A stretch of DNA of 6,865 bases from Lysobacteraceae bacterium (lineage in GTDB: Bacteria; Pseudomonadota; Gammaproteobacteria; Xanthomonadales; Xanthomonadaceae): assembly GCA_003505795.1 (NCBI GenBank), contig DNXT01000127.1:1-6865 (forward strand). Direction: 5' to 3'. Shown one piece after another: positions 5,983-6,865 of this stretch. The notes under the pieces were generated by a model. The model was not told the origin of the DNA, ran no database searches, and saw only the letters and a program-made list of their open reading frames with translations. A program made the position numbers and the translations under genes. How positions within the stretch are numbered: the stretch's first letter is position 1; the number at the start of each line of letters is the position of its first letter.

Positions 5983-6699
5983 ATGCGCTATCGAGGTCTT
6001 TGCCTGACGTTGCTATCGTGGGGAATACTGTCGACGAGCACGGCCAGCGGCCGCGGGGCCGTCGACGCGGAGCCCAAGGTCTACATCGAGTTTCTCTGGT
6101 CCAAGCCTGTTGAAGGCGCCTTGGCCCGGCAGGAGACGCGCTCGTTCGTACTGGAGCCGGGCTTCGACCATCAGGTCTGCGTCGCCGTGCTGACGCCCGG
6201 TGCCGATGTGCACGGTCTGGTAGTGGAAGCGCTGGACGCACGGGGCGAGGTCGTTTCCCACCAGTCCCATCCTGAGTTCGACGGGACCAAGCACTGTTAC
6301 CCCGCCATGCTTCCCGCTGAGGGAGAGCCAGGCAAGTGGGCCTATCGCGTCTACGTGGACGGGCGATCAACGGTTGCAGCCAGCAAGCCAGTGGACGTGG
6401 CGCGGACGCTGGAAGATGCCCCGTTCCATGCTCCCTCGTCCATGCCTTACGTGCTCGGGCGGCCGAACTACGACGACACGATCGCGCCGGACGCCTTTGT
6501 CGGCCGCCTGGTCTGGATCATGCACGTCGATGCCGACGGCAAGGTCACCCAGGTCGAGATCGAACAGGCGGAAGGCGTGGGAGAACGGATGAGGGAGCGG
6601 GCACTGGCCGCGGGCTACCTGTCGCTTTTTCCGCCGGACCCGTCGCGTGGCAAGGAGGGAATCACATTCCGTCGCGAGCTCGCCTTCCGGCCCGACTGA
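5983..6699 (+). CDS. Exported protein of unknown function with a TonB-C-terminal-like domain
   Basis: This 238-residue protein starts with a signal peptide (RYR, then a hydrophobic stretch 6-18; probable cleavage near TAS-G, 20-23), so it should be periplasmic or exported. The middle (about 31-140) alternates beta-strand-like segments and has two Cys, C66 and C105, that could form a disulfide; I recognise no family there. The C-terminus (about 168-235) reads AFVGRLVWIMHVDADGKVTQ, then VEIEQAEGVG, a helix with ERALAAG and a final strand; this pattern (G-x-V, strand, DGKV, strand, helix, strand) resembles the TonB C-terminal fold. It lacks the Pro-rich linker and stable anchor of a classical energy transducer, so a TonB role is doubtful. 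ATG 5983 has only a weak Shine-Dalgarno (GGA at 5972-5974). Third positions carry visibly more A/T than in the neighbouring genes (for example TTT, CCT, GTT, TCA), hinting at a different history or weaker codon selection. Confidence 0.82.
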   Translation: MRYRGLCLTLLSWGILSTSTASGRGAVDAEPKVYIEFLWSKPVEGALARQETRSFVLEPGFDHQVCVAVLTPGADVHGLVVEALDARGEVVSHQSHPEFDGTKHCYPAMLPAEGEPGKWAYRVYVDGRSTVAASKPVDVARTLEDAPFHAPSSMPYVLGRPNYDDTIAPDAFVGRLVWIMHVDADGKVTQVEIEQAEGVGERMRERALAAGYLSLFPPDPSRGKEGITFRRELAFRPD

Positions 6700-6802
6700 T
6701 GGTCGTCAGCACGTGCCCGGGAGGGCGAGATGACGGATGGCCGGAACGAGCGGGCGCAGGATCCTGGGAACCGCTTTCCCCGCACGGGCTTCAAATACGC
6801 AG

Positions 6803-6826
6803 AAAACCCCGCCAGAGCGGGGTTTT
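6803..6826. terminator. Bidirectional intrinsic terminator
   Basis: AAAACCCCGC (6803-6812) and GCGGGGTTTT (6817-6826) form a perfect 10-base-pair stem with a CAGA loop, followed by T6827 on the plus strand and flanked by A6803-A6806, which is a T run on the minus strand. It lies 103 bases after the stop of the TonB-like gene and 21 bases beyond the CCA end of the second tRNA, so it should terminate both converging transcripts. Confidence 0.9.
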
Positions 6827-6847
6827 TGCGGCCTAAGCCTTGAATCG

Positions 6848-6865
6848 TGGTGCCCAGGAGAGGAC
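6848..6865 (-). tRNA. 3' end of a second tRNA, probably tRNA-Leu, cut by the window edge
   Basis: The last 21 bases of the window (6845-6865) are identical to 3897-3917, which span the CCA end, discriminator A, acceptor 3' strand CCTGGGC and T-stem 3' strand of the tRNA-Leu(CAG) gene. The same orientation, the encoded CCA (plus TGG 6848-6850) and the nearby terminator support a real minus-strand tRNA gene. The anticodon lies outside the window, so identity rests on this short match; a truncated tRNA copy cannot be excluded. Confidence 0.8.

Noticed and set aside
6730..6843. A 37-codon frame with a GGGAGGG-like ribosome site
   Set aside because: It reads straight through the strong bidirectional terminator at 6803-6826, so a full transcript is unlikely; the protein shows nothing recognisable.

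Overview
The window looks like chromosomal DNA from a high-GC gammaproteobacterium, most likely a member of the Xanthomonadaceae (Xanthomonas/Stenotrophomonas/Lysobacter/Luteimonas group). This is an inference from the strongly G/C-biased third codon positions, the outer-membrane-factor/EmrA/EmrB gene order and the tRNA sequence; no search was run.

Positions 1-3426 hold a tightly packed plus-strand operon for a tripartite drug-efflux pump. It comprises the C-terminal half of an outer membrane factor (start outside the window), a complete EmrA-type membrane fusion protein and a complete EmrB-type 14-helix MFS (DHA2) transporter, separated by only 11 and 8 bases. A strong palindromic hairpin, probably the operon terminator, follows emrB. 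The order matches the emrCAB layout known from Stenotrophomonas, so a MarR-family emrR gene would be expected just upstream, outside the window. Together the three proteins would export hydrophobic compounds from the inner membrane across the envelope.

Positions 3515-3841 encode a 108-residue protein of unknown function. A minus-strand tRNA-Leu(CAG) follows (3900-3984), with its own promoter (perfect TTGACA -35 box) and its own intrinsic terminator.

Positions 4123-5634 encode an exported protein made of two tandem SGNH/GDSL hydrolase domains (PAF-acetylhydrolase-like). The second domain has the full Ser-Asp-His set. The first keeps Ser, Asn and His but has Gly where the catalytic Asp of the DxxH motif should be. 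A 348-base non-coding stretch follows, with a possible promoter and a long imperfect inverted repeat, then a gene (5983-6699) for an exported protein of 238 residues whose C-terminus resembles the TonB C-terminal fold. A bidirectional intrinsic terminator (6803-6826) separates it from the 3' end of a second minus-strand tRNA, identical to the first over the part visible, cut by the window edge.

I see no integrase, transposase, CRISPR array or defence cassette. The features most worth a second look are the asymmetric tandem hydrolase, the structured leader of the TonB-like gene, and the direct tRNA repeats bracketing the 4-6.8 kb segment.
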